Shown piece after piece: positions 34,061-41,270 of a stretch of DNA of 64,000 bases; the stretch's first letter is position 1; every line of letters starts with the position of its first letter. Source of the stretch: Planotetraspora silvatica (GTDB lineage: Bacteria; Actinomycetota; Actinomycetes; Streptosporangiales; Streptosporangiaceae); contig NZ_BOOQ01000031.1 of NCBI RefSeq assembly GCF_016863315.1, forward strand, positions 62,001 through 126,000, read 5' to 3'. A model generated the notes under the pieces. It worked only from the letters and a program-made list of their open reading frames with translations. It was not told the origin of the DNA and made no database searches. Position numbers and translations under genes: made by a program.

Positions 34061-34080
34061 GCGCCTTTACATTGTAGATT
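34061..34080. promoter_or_regulatory. AT-rich motif shared with a second site at 53599
   Basis: GCGCCTTTACATTGTAGATT lies 20 bases before the recombinase start codon. The same 20 bases recur with one mismatch at 53599-53618, upstream of a GntR gene. It is probably a promoter or operator element; see findings. Confidence 0.5.
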
Positions 34081-34099
34081 TCTATTACGATCGGACGTG

Positions 34100-35059
34100 A
34101 TGGACACCCCCGCCGTACCGGATCGCAGCCCGGCTCCCCGGTCCGCGCCCGATCCCTACAACGCCTACCTCGACGCGCTCCCCAGCCCCGAGTCCAAGCG
34201 CACCATGCGCGGGTGCCTCGACCGGGTCGCCCGCCTCATCACGGGAGACCCGGACGCGACGGGGGCCGGTCAGCCGTGGGAACGGCTGCGCTACGAGCAC
34301 ACCGTCCGCCTCCGGACCGTGATGCGCGAGCAGGGGTGGTCGCCCGCGCACGTCAACAAGCATCTGGTGGCACTGCGCCGTGTGCTCAAGGAGGCCTGGC
34401 GACTCGGGCTGATGACAGGTGAGGACTACCAGCGGGCCGCCGACCTGCCCGCCTTCAAACACACCCGGCTCCCCGCGGGCGACCATGTGCCGGCGGAAGT
34501 CCTCGCGGCGTGCCTGGACGCGTGCGACGACGACCACTCCCCCGCGGGACGGCGGGACGGCGCCATGCTCGCGGTCCTGTATTCGACCGGGTGCCGCAGA
34601 GCCGAGCTCGCCGGCCTGAAACTCGGCGACTTCGACCGGCCGGCCCGATCGCTGCGCGTCCGGGGAAAGGGCGACAAGGAGCGTCTCGTCTACCTGACGG
34701 CCGAAGCCGTGCAGCGCCTCGACCTGTGGCTGTCGGAACGCGGGAAGCAGGCCGGGCCGCTCTTCTGCCCCATCAACAAGGCCGGACGGCTCCGCCTGTC
34801 CCACATGACCGGCCAGGCCGTCGCCGACATCGTGGCGCGCCGGCTCACCTCGGCAGGGGCGTCGAAGAGGACCCCGCACGACTTCCGCCGCACGTTCATC
34901 GGCGAGCTGCTCGACGCCGGCGTCGACCTCGCGACCGCTCAGGCCCTGGTGGGGCACGCCTCGCCCGCCACGACCGCCCGGTACGACCGGCGCCCGGAAC
35001 GCCGGCGCAGAGAGGCCGTCGACCGTCTCCGGATCCCCGGGGCCCCACCACCGCGCTGA
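34100..35059 (+). CDS. Tyrosine recombinase (XerC/integrase family)
   Basis: 319 residues. An N-terminal SAM-like DNA-binding domain spans about 15-115, and the catalytic domain about 130-310. All catalytic residues are visible: R166 (GCRRAEL), K190 (GKGDKERLVYL), H260 and R263 (PHDFRR), H286 (VGHASPATT) and nucleophile Y295. The arrangement is that of XerC/D-like and integron/plasmid-type recombinases. No attachment repeats, excisionase or other phage genes surround it, and no tRNA lies beside it, so it is an orphan. Its target site is not evident. Confidence 0.92.
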   Translation: MDTPAVPDRSPAPRSAPDPYNAYLDALPSPESKRTMRGCLDRVARLITGDPDATGAGQPWERLRYEHTVRLRTVMREQGWSPAHVNKHLVALRRVLKEAWRLGLMTGEDYQRAADLPAFKHTRLPAGDHVPAEVLAACLDACDDDHSPAGRRDGAMLAVLYSTGCRRAELAGLKLGDFDRPARSLRVRGKGDKERLVYLTAEAVQRLDLWLSERGKQAGPLFCPINKAGRLRLSHMTGQAVADIVARRLTSAGASKRTPHDFRRTFIGELLDAGVDLATAQALVGHASPATTARYDRRPERRRREAVDRLRIPGAPPPR

Positions 35060-35529
35060 CGGCGCGCTCGTGGACAGGGCCGCCGCATGAGCGCCTGCCC
35101 CGCCGAGGGTATCGGCTCGAATGCCGACTCAGAAAAAGATTCCCCCCAAACAGGTCTATAACGGACATTCGGTCTCGCCACCGGAATAGGCACCTCGGAG
35201 AGTCCGTTAAGCTCAGTGTTGGCCGATGTGGTTTGTGTCCCCCGGGCCGCAATTACCGCCTTCACGGAATACCGTTCGGCTGGAGCCGTGTTGTGCATCT
35301 CGCCGAGGAGGCGACCGCCACATCGGCCCTCGGCATGACCGCCCCGCGAGACATCGTCTCGCGGGGCGTTCGTCTGTCCGGCGACGGTGAAGGCGGCTTG
35401 CTCCAACCCGGCGGGCGCCGATTTGGCGGAGACGTACAAAATATGTGAACGGCAGTTGCCCGAGCCACACACTCCGCACGGCATCGGCCAGGCCTAGGGT
35501 TGATCGCGTCGCCCGTCGGAGGAGATCCC
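35060..35529. other. Intergenic stretch after the recombinase
   Basis: About 470 bases without a convincing gene. There is an AT-richer part at 35140-35260, a strong hairpin at 35340-35368 and an AT-rich spot (TACAAAATATGTG) around 35438. Frames run open on both strands through parts of it, but none starts with a binding site or resembles a protein. A small RNA ending at the hairpin is possible. The PlsC binding site GGAGGAG closes the stretch. Confidence 0.4.
35340..35368. terminator. Strong 12-base hairpin
   Basis: CGCCCCGCGAGA pairs perfectly with TCTCGCGGGGCG around a 5-base loop (CATCG). On the plus strand it is followed by TTCGTCT. No gene ends just before it on either strand, so it may terminate an unannotated transcript or the recombinase mRNA 280 bases downstream of its stop. 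Confidence 0.7.
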
Positions 35530-36180
35530 GTGCTTTACCGCAGTGCCAAGATGGTCACCGCTCCGCTGGTCCGCCTGTTGTGGTTGCCGAAGGTGGAAGG
35601 CCGGGAGCACGTTCCCGCGAACGGCCCGGCGATCCTGGCCTCCAACCATCTCTCGGTGCTGGACTCCTTCTTCCTGCCCGCCCTGCTGCGGCGCCCGATG
35701 CGGTTCGTCGCCAAGAAGGAGTACTTCACCGGCAACCGGCTGACCGCCACGTGGATGGGGGCCATGGGGACGATGCCGATCGACAGGGAGAACGCGTCCG
35801 CCGCCCAGGCCATGCTCGACTCGGCGGTGGAGGTCCTCAACGCCGGCGAGATGTTCGGGATCTACCCCGAGGGCACCCGTTCCCCCGACGGCCGCCTCTA
35901 CCGCGGCAAGATCGGTGTGGCGTGGCTCACTCTCACGACGGGCGCCCCCGTGATCCCCGTGGCGATGCTGGGGACCGAGAGGGTGCTGCCGCCCGGGACG
36001 TCCGTTCCGCGGCTACACCGGTTCGGCATCCGCCTCGGCGCCCCCATGACCTTCACCGGAGACGCGGCCAGCGCCCGTGACCGCCGTGACGTGACCGACG
36101 AGGTGATGACGGCCATCCAGAAGCTCTCCGGTCAGGAGTACGTCCCGCGGTACGCCGCCAGCGTGAAGAACGCCACCTGA
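35530..36180 (+). CDS. 1-acylglycerol-3-phosphate acyltransferase (PlsC-like)
   Basis: 216 residues of the PlsC family, which acylates lysophosphatidate to phosphatidate at the membrane. Motif I is NHLSVLD (N-H-x4-D), motif II FVAKKEYF, motif III EGTRSPDG and motif IV VIPVAMLG. The GTG at 35530 follows GGAGGAG. The N-terminal hydrophobic segment is short. The gene stands alone, with the PBP gene 98 bases further on. Confidence 0.92.
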   Translation: MLYRSAKMVTAPLVRLLWLPKVEGREHVPANGPAILASNHLSVLDSFFLPALLRRPMRFVAKKEYFTGNRLTATWMGAMGTMPIDRENASAAQAMLDSAVEVLNAGEMFGIYPEGTRSPDGRLYRGKIGVAWLTLTTGAPVIPVAMLGTERVLPPGTSVPRLHRFGIRLGAPMTFTGDAASARDRRDVTDEVMTAIQKLSGQEYVPRYAASVKNAT

Positions 36181-36186
36181 CATCAG

Positions 36187-36208
36187 TGTGGATAACGATT
36201 TGTCCACG
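36187..36208. other. Two DnaA-box-like 9-mers in opposite orientation
   Basis: TGTGGATAA at 36187-36195 is the exact complement of the consensus DnaA box TTATCCACA. TTGTCCACG at 36200-36208 differs by one base from the actinomycete variant TTGTCCACA. They lie in the 98-base gap before the PBP gene. A pair is too few for an origin, but could bind DnaA as a regulator or titration site. Confidence 0.45.
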
Positions 36209-36278
36209 CTAGGCTCTCCGTCGTCCCGCAATCTCGGCTCCGGGGTTGCCGTGCTGGTTCAAGGACATGGGGGTGCAC

Positions 36279-37901
36279 ATGCCGCGAGGACGCACAATCG
36301 CCATCACATCGGTCGCCGGTGTGCTCGTGGTGGCCGCGGCCGCCGGAGGCGCCTACTACGTGCTCCACACCCGCGGCACGCCCCAGGAGACGGCGCAGCG
36401 ATTCACCGCGGCATGGACGGACGGTGACCTCACGGCCATGAAGAGCGATCTCGTGGCCCCCGCACCGGAGTTCGACGCCGCCTACGCGGAGCTCACCAAG
36501 AACCTCGGCGCGACCAAGGTGGCCGTGAGCGACCTCACCGTGGGACAGCCGGTGAACGACCACGCCACGGCCACCTACACCGTCACCGCCACGCTCAAGA
36601 ACATCGGCGATTGGTCCTACAAGGGCACGCTCGACCTCGCGGTCAAGGATCACTACTGGAAGGTGGACTGGTCGCCGAAGGCGGTCCACCCCGACCTCGA
36701 CGGCTCCGACCACCTGGCGATCAAGACGTCGTGGCCCGAGCGCGCGGTGATCATGGCCTCGAACGGCGAGCGCATCGACACCGGGGACGTCGGCGGCTCG
36801 GTCCAGCAGCTCGTGGGATACCTCGACAAGGCCACCGCGAAGGACGTCAAGAAGCTCGGCGCCGCCTATCACGTGGGGAACGCCGTGGGCCGGGGCGGTC
36901 TCCAGGAGACCTTCCAGAAGCAGTTGGCGGGCACGCCCACCACCGAGATCCAAGTGACCGGGCCGGAGAAGAAGACCCTTCACACGATCAAGGGCAAGCC
37001 CGGCAAGGACGTCACCACGAGCATCGACCTGCGCGTGCAGACCGCCGCGGCCAATGCCGTACGCGACAACAAGAAGCCCACGTCGCTCGTCGCCATCCGC
37101 CCCTCGACCGGCGAGATCGTGGCCGTAGCGAACAGCGTGGGCGGCTTCAACAGGGCACTGGGCGGCACCTATCCCCCGGGCTCCACGTTCAAGACGATCA
37201 CCGCGGCCGGACTGCTCAACGAAGGGCTGACGCCCTCCTCCAAGGTCACCTGCCCGGAGAAGTCGAAGATCGGCGGACTGGACATCCGCAACTCCGACCA
37301 CGAGGCGTTCGGCTCGTTGTCCTTCCTCGACTCCTACGCCCACTCGTGCAACACGACCTTCGCGCCGCTGGCCGCGTCGAAGCTGGGGGCGCAGAAGCTC
37401 TACGACATGGCCACGCTGCTCGGTTTCAACCAGCCGCTCAACATCGGCGTGACGACGACGAAGGCCAGCATGCCCAAGGCCACCAGTGACGCCGAACTGG
37501 CCGCGGAGGCTTTCGGGCAGGCCAGGATCACCTCGAGCCCCCTGGTCATGGCCACCGTCGCGGCGGCCGTGGCCGACGGCAACTGGCGGCCCCCCACGCT
37601 GGTCCCCACGCTCAAGCAGAAGCTGAAGGTCAAGCCGCTGCCCGGCGGGGTGAAGGCCCCGCTCCAGCAGATGATGCGGGCCGTCGTCACCAAGGGCACC
37701 GCGCACGCGGCGGGACTGCCCGCCGGCACCGGGGGCAAGACCGGGACGGCCGAGTTCGGCCCTGCGGGCAAGATCCAGACTCACGCCTGGTTCATCGGTT
37801 TCCGGGGGGACATCGCGTTCGCCGTGGTCGTCGAGGCCGGCGGCATGGGCGGGGACGTGGCGGCTCCGATCGCCGCCGACTTCCTCAAGTCCCTCGGGTG
37901 A
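36279..37901 (+). CDS. Penicillin-binding protein (transpeptidase with NTF2-like N-terminal domain)
   Basis: 540 residues. An N-terminal membrane anchor (IAITSVAGVLVVAAAAGGAYYV) is followed by an NTF2/MecA_N-like domain (about 45-155), a dimerisation-type linker, and the transpeptidase domain. The active-site motifs are S302-T-F-K, S356-C-N and K487-T-G-T. It is a class B-type PBP without glycosyltransferase domain, resembling low-affinity PBPs of the MecA/PbpA group, and crosslinks peptidoglycan outside the cell. The ATG at 36279 is supported by GGGGGT; an ATG at 36267 is close by. Confidence 0.92.
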   Translation: MPRGRTIAITSVAGVLVVAAAAGGAYYVLHTRGTPQETAQRFTAAWTDGDLTAMKSDLVAPAPEFDAAYAELTKNLGATKVAVSDLTVGQPVNDHATATYTVTATLKNIGDWSYKGTLDLAVKDHYWKVDWSPKAVHPDLDGSDHLAIKTSWPERAVIMASNGERIDTGDVGGSVQQLVGYLDKATAKDVKKLGAAYHVGNAVGRGGLQETFQKQLAGTPTTEIQVTGPEKKTLHTIKGKPGKDVTTSIDLRVQTAAANAVRDNKKPTSLVAIRPSTGEIVAVANSVGGFNRALGGTYPPGSTFKTITAAGLLNEGLTPSSKVTCPEKSKIGGLDIRNSDHEAFGSLSFLDSYAHSCNTTFAPLAASKLGAQKLYDMATLLGFNQPLNIGVTTTKASMPKATSDAELAAEAFGQARITSSPLVMATVAAAVADGNWRPPTLVPTLKQKLKVKPLPGGVKAPLQQMMRAVVTKGTAHAAGLPAGTGGKTGTAEFGPAGKIQTHAWFIGFRGDIAFAVVVEAGGMGGDVAAPIAADFLKSLG

Positions 37902-37951
37902 TCGTGGCCTCCGCGCCCCGGTAAGGGCTCATCCGGACAGGCCTGCGCGGG

Positions 37952-37968
37952 GCCCGGCCAGGCCGGGC
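37952..37968. terminator. Hairpin between convergent PBP and XRE genes
   Basis: GCCCGGC pairs with GCCGGGC across a 3-base loop. It lies 50 bases after the PBP stop and one base before the stop of the XRE gene. It could serve both transcripts. Confidence 0.5.
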
Positions 37969-37969
37969 G

Positions 37970-38830
37970 CTAGTTGTCCGATTTCGCCCGTCCGGACCAC
38001 TCGACCGGCCGGGAACCGCCGGCGAGTCCGGACAGCAGGGCCAGCCCCTGCTCGGAGGCGCTTCCCGGCTCGGCATGGTAGACGACCAGGACCTGGCCCT
38101 CCGTGCCGACGACGGCCAGTTTCTCGAAGCGCAGTTCGAGCGGTCCGACCTGGGGATGGTCCAGGTGCGAGATCCCGCTGCTTCTCGGCTTGACGTCCTG
38201 ACGGGCCCACAGGCGCCGGAACCGCTCGCTGCACACCGACAGCTCTCCCACCAGTTCGGCGACACGCGCGTCGTGCGTCTCATCGCCGACGAGCGCACGC
38301 AGACCCGCCACGGTGCTCGCGGTGATCTTCTCCCAGTCGCGGTAGAGGACCCGCACGGCGGGGTCGAGGAACGCGGCCCGCACCTGGTTCACTCCCCGGG
38401 CGTAGATGGGCGACAACGCCGTCGCCAGGGGGTTGGCGAGCAGGACGTCCAGGTGGCGGCTGTGGACGTAGGCGGGGGTGTCCGACCACGACATGACGAG
38501 CTGCTGAATGCCTGACGGCACCCGCTCGGGCTTGCGCTGCGCGCGCCGGCGTGTCGTGGGACGCGCGAGCCGGTACAGGTGGGCGATGCCGTCGGCGTCG
38601 AGTCGCAGCGCCTGGGCCAGCGCGTCGAGCACCTGCTCGGACGGGTGCTGGTCGCGGCCCTGCTCCAACCGGACGCAGTAGTCGATGCTGATGCCCGCCA
38701 GCATGGCGAGCTCCTCGCGGCGCAGGCCGGGCACCCGGCGGCGCCCCATGGCAGGCAGCCCGACGTCCTCCGGGCGCACCAGCTCCCGCCGCGCCCGCAG
38801 GAATTCCCCCAGCGAGTTGCCTTCGTCCAT
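37970..38830 (-). CDS. XRE-family regulator with MmyB-like ligand-binding domain
   Basis: 286 residues. The N-terminal helix-turn-helix is LGEFLRARRELVRPEDVGLP, then GLRREELAMLAGISIDYCVRLEQGRDQHPSEQVLDALAQAL, the usual signature of the MmyB-like family. The C-terminal PAS-like domain (about 105-275) begins with LVMSWSDTPAYVHSRHLDVLLANPLA and includes FLDPAVRVLYRDWE and LRFEKLAVVGTEGQVLVVYHAEPGS. The family binds fatty-acid-like ligands and commonly controls a neighbouring oxidoreductase gene, but none is adjacent. The start could also be a GTG at 38839. Confidence 0.88.
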   Translation of the reverse strand: MDEGNSLGEFLRARRELVRPEDVGLPAMGRRRVPGLRREELAMLAGISIDYCVRLEQGRDQHPSEQVLDALAQALRLDADGIAHLYRLARPTTRRRAQRKPERVPSGIQQLVMSWSDTPAYVHSRHLDVLLANPLATALSPIYARGVNQVRAAFLDPAVRVLYRDWEKITASTVAGLRALVGDETHDARVAELVGELSVCSERFRRLWARQDVKPRSSGISHLDHPQVGPLELRFEKLAVVGTEGQVLVVYHAEPGSASEQGLALLSGLAGGSRPVEWSGRAKSDN

Positions 38831-38936
38831 GCCTTCCACGTTATGTGCGTGGCGGCGAAAGATCCTGTCCCTGCTACTCCCAGGAACACCGGATCCCGGC
38901 CCCCGAGGGCGAGGTTGCCCGGAACTGCGACCTGGC

Positions 38937-39203
38937 TCACATGGGGAACGCGGCGGCGTCGTTCCGGATGGCCATGACCAGTAACGTGGCGATCAATGTG
39001 GCGATCAGGAGCCAGCTCACGATGATGATCACCGTGGAGCGCTGGGGCCGCCTCGCGCGGGCCGGTGTCGCGCGCCGTCCCTGCGAGCGTCGCTCCACGC
39101 GCTCGTTGAACGACTCGAGCCGGGCCGCGAGGCGGGGATCCTCATCGGTGAGATGCCGCTCGATCATCGCCAGCATCCGCGCTTCGTCCTGCGACCAGGC
39201 CAT
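38937..39203 (-). CDS. DUF3040 small membrane protein
   Basis: 88 residues. MAWSQDEARMLAMIERHLTDEDPRLAARL at the N-terminus is the DUF3040 motif, followed by a basic stretch and one C-terminal membrane span (STVIIIVSWLLIATLIATLLVMAI). The family is limited to actinobacteria and its function is unknown. GGGGAGG supports the ATG at 39203. It is divergent from the radical SAM gene. Confidence 0.88.
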   Translation of the reverse strand: MAWSQDEARMLAMIERHLTDEDPRLAARLESFNERVERRSQGRRATPARARRPQRSTVIIIVSWLLIATLIATLLVMAIRNDAAAFPM

Positions 39204-39315
39204 GGCGCACCTCCCCGGAACGCAAGGTGTGTGCGGACGTTCTGCCCAACGATGAAGATCGTTAGCCGCTTTCGAGAGCCCGTATTTACCCGCGCGTTGT
39301 GAGTTGCGATCTTCA

Positions 39316-39331
39316 TCGAACTTTTGTTCCA
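39316..39331. promoter_or_regulatory. LexA (SOS) box TCGAAC-TTTT-GTTCCA
   Basis: It matches the actinobacterial LexA consensus TCGAAC-N4-GTTCGA in 11 of 12 positions. It sits 9 bases before the start of the radical SAM gene, where LexA would block transcription. The mycobacterial counterpart Rv2578c is reported to belong to the LexA regulon. Confidence 0.75.
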
Positions 39332-39339
39332 ATCAAGGA

Positions 39340-40374
39340 ATGCGCTGGGACAATCTGCGTCTGACCGATCACGATGCGGACACGGCGGCCACTCCGCTGT
39401 TCGCGCGGAACGCGGTCGCGAGGACATTCGACACGCCCGATTTCCGCGGCATCACGTTCTACGAGGTCCGCGCCCGGTCGATCATCAACCGCGTCCCGGG
39501 AGCGAGCCGGGTGCCCTTCGAATGGACGATCAACCCCTACCGGGGGTGCAGCCACGCGTGCACCTACTGCTTCGCCAGGAAGACCCACGAATACCTGGAT
39601 CTCGGATCGGGGGAGGACTTCGACTCGAAGATCATCGTCAAGGTCAACGCCCCCGATCTGGTCCGCAGGGAACTCGCCGCCCCGAAGTGGGCGGGCCACC
39701 ACATAGCGATGGGCACCAACGTCGACTGCTACCAGCGGGCCGAGGGCCGGTACAGGCTGATGCCCGGCATCCTGGCGGCCCTCAGGGACGCCGCCAACCC
39801 GTTCTCCATCCTCACCAAGGGGTCCCTCATCCTCCGCGACCTCGACCTCCTCGTCGAGGCCGCCGAGGTGACCGACGTCAGCACGTCCGTGTCCGTCGGC
39901 TTCGTCGACGACGCCCTGTGGCGCGCGGTCGAGCCGGGCACGCCCCATCCGCGCAAGCGACTGGAGGTCTGCGCCACCCTCAACGACCACGGCATCCGCT
40001 GCGGCGTCCTGATGGCCCCGATCCTCCCGTATCTCACCGACTCGCCCGCGATGCTCTCGGAGACCGTCGAACGCATCGCGGACAGCGGCGCGACGCACGT
40101 CGCCCCCATCACGCTCCACCTGCGCCCCGGCGCGCGGGAGTGGTTCATGGCCTGGCTCTCCCGCGAACACCCGCGCCTCGTGCCCCGCTACCTGGAGTTG
40201 TACGGCAGAGGCGCGTACGCCCCCAAGGCCTACCAGGAGCGCGTCCGCCGGGAGGTGGAGGCACTCGCCCGGCGATACGGCATCGGCAGGACGAACGCCC
40301 GCGACGCCCGGCGGATCACCCCGCGGCCGCGGCCCGCCGCACCTCCGGCGCCGGAGCAACTCACCCTCATCTGA
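39340..40374 (+). CDS. Rv2578c-family radical SAM protein, probably SOS-induced
   Basis: 344 residues. The radical SAM cluster is bound by C70, C74 and C77 in NPYRGCSHACTYCFAR. The TRAARKTHEYLDL-like stretch (here ARKTHEYLDLGSGEDFDSKI) and GTNVDCYQRAEGRYRLMPGI define the Rv2578c/SplB-like group related to spore photoproduct lyase. The reaction is not known, but the relationship and the LexA box suggest repair of a DNA or nucleotide lesion. The ATG at 39340 has AAGGA directly before it. It is a single gene followed closely by a methyltransferase. Confidence 0.9.
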   Translation: MRWDNLRLTDHDADTAATPLFARNAVARTFDTPDFRGITFYEVRARSIINRVPGASRVPFEWTINPYRGCSHACTYCFARKTHEYLDLGSGEDFDSKIIVKVNAPDLVRRELAAPKWAGHHIAMGTNVDCYQRAEGRYRLMPGILAALRDAANPFSILTKGSLILRDLDLLVEAAEVTDVSTSVSVGFVDDALWRAVEPGTPHPRKRLEVCATLNDHGIRCGVLMAPILPYLTDSPAMLSETVERIADSGATHVAPITLHLRPGAREWFMAWLSREHPRLVPRYLELYGRGAYAPKAYQERVRREVEALARRYGIGRTNARDARRITPRPRPAAPPAPEQLTLI

Positions 40375-40424
40375 GACCTCCGCGCGCCATGACCACGGGA
40401 TCCGGCCCGATACGATCGCCCGCC

Positions 40425-41192
40425 GTGGAGGAGTACACCGAGTTCGACGATCCGGGTGGGTTCGACCGGTTCATCCGCGCCCATACGGCGCTCGGGGCCG
40501 TGCCGTACGTGCCGGAGATCCGGCTGCACCTGGCCCGCCCGGGCACCGCCCCGCCGGGCGACCTCGCGGCCGACGCCGGGCCGACGGCCGCGGGCGCACG
40601 CGGCCACCAGGCCGCCGATCCCCCCGCCGGTGGGAACCCGGGGGCGGCGACCGGCGAGGAGGCGGACGACCGGCTCTACGAGATGTGGGAGCGACTGGGG
40701 CGGCTGCCGTTCTGGGCCTACGCCTGGGCGGGCGGCCAGGCCCTCGCCCGCCACGTCCTCGACAACCCGGAACTCGTGCGCGGCCGCACGGTGCTCGATC
40801 TGGCCACCGGCTCGGGCCTGGTCGCCGTCGCCGCCGCCATGGCGGGCGCGGCCCGGGTGATCGCCAACGACGTCGACCCGCACGCCCTCGCCGCAGCGGC
40901 CCTGAACGCACGCGCCAACGCGGTGGCGGTGACGGTCCGGGGAGGCGATCTGCTCGATTCGACGCCCGCGGAGGATGTGATCCTCGCGGGGGACGTCTTC
41001 TACGAGCGCCCTCTCGCCCGCCGGGTCATGCCCTTCCTGGAGCGGGCAGGCGGCGTGGTGCTGGTCGGCGATCCTGAGCGCGCATGCTCCTACCTGCCCC
41101 GGGATCGATTTCAGCCGGCCGGGCGGCACATGGTGCCTGCGCCGCTGGAGAACGCACCCGTCACGACCACCACGATCTGGCATCGAGTGTGA
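40425..41192 (+). CDS. SAM-dependent methyltransferase (nicotinamide N-methylase/ETFB-like)
   Basis: About 255 residues. VPYVPEIRLHLARPG near the N-terminus, LPFWAYAWAGGQALARHVLDNPELVRGRTVLDLATGSGLVAVAAAMAGA with the SAM-binding DLATGSG, and LAGDVFYERPLARRVMPFLERAG are features of the ETFB lysine methyltransferase/NNT1 group. A Pro/Ala/Gly insertion lies at about 45-75. The GTG at 40425 is preferred because a TACGAT -10-like hexamer precedes it by 8 bases, indicating a leaderless start. An ATG at 40389 lacks a binding site. The target is unknown. Confidence 0.82.
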   Translation: MEEYTEFDDPGGFDRFIRAHTALGAVPYVPEIRLHLARPGTAPPGDLAADAGPTAAGARGHQAADPPAGGNPGAATGEEADDRLYEMWERLGRLPFWAYAWAGGQALARHVLDNPELVRGRTVLDLATGSGLVAVAAAMAGAARVIANDVDPHALAAAALNARANAVAVTVRGGDLLDSTPAEDVILAGDVFYERPLARRVMPFLERAGGVVLVGDPERACSYLPRDRFQPAGRHMVPAPLENAPVTTTTIWHRV

Positions 41193-41203
41193 CGTATATC
41201 ACA
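41188..41203. promoter_or_regulatory. Crp-type site TGTGA-N6-TCACA
   Basis: An exact match to the enterobacterial and mycobacterial Crp consensus TGTGA-N6-TCACA; the dyad extends to GTGTGA/TCACAC. It overlaps the methyltransferase stop codon and lies 68 bases before the glycosyltransferase start, a plausible activator position. Confidence 0.65.
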
Positions 41204-41210
41204 CCAACGC

Positions 41211-41231
41211 GAGACGCCTTGATCGCGTCTC
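41211..41231 (+). terminator. Small hairpin between methyltransferase and glycosyltransferase genes
   Basis: GAGACGC pairs with GCGTCTC across a 7-base loop. It could end the methyltransferase transcript or lie in the leader of the glycosyltransferase gene, next to the Crp-like site. Confidence 0.45.
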
Positions 41232-41270
41232 AGGAAGGGGAATTTGAACACGAGATAAACGAGGCATGAC

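Noticed and set aside
34100-35059. Recombinase taken as the sign of a prophage or integrated element
   Set aside because: No phage structural, replication or excision genes, no flanking tRNA and no flanking direct repeats of attachment type were found. Neighbouring genes are ordinary chromosomal ones.
35213-35484. Open frames on both strands after the recombinase
   Set aside because: They lack binding sites and resemble no protein. They run through a perfect terminator hairpin.
36187-36208. DnaA boxes considered as a replication origin
   Set aside because: Actinomycete origins hold many boxes and lie beside dnaA/dnaN, which are absent. Only two boxes occur here.
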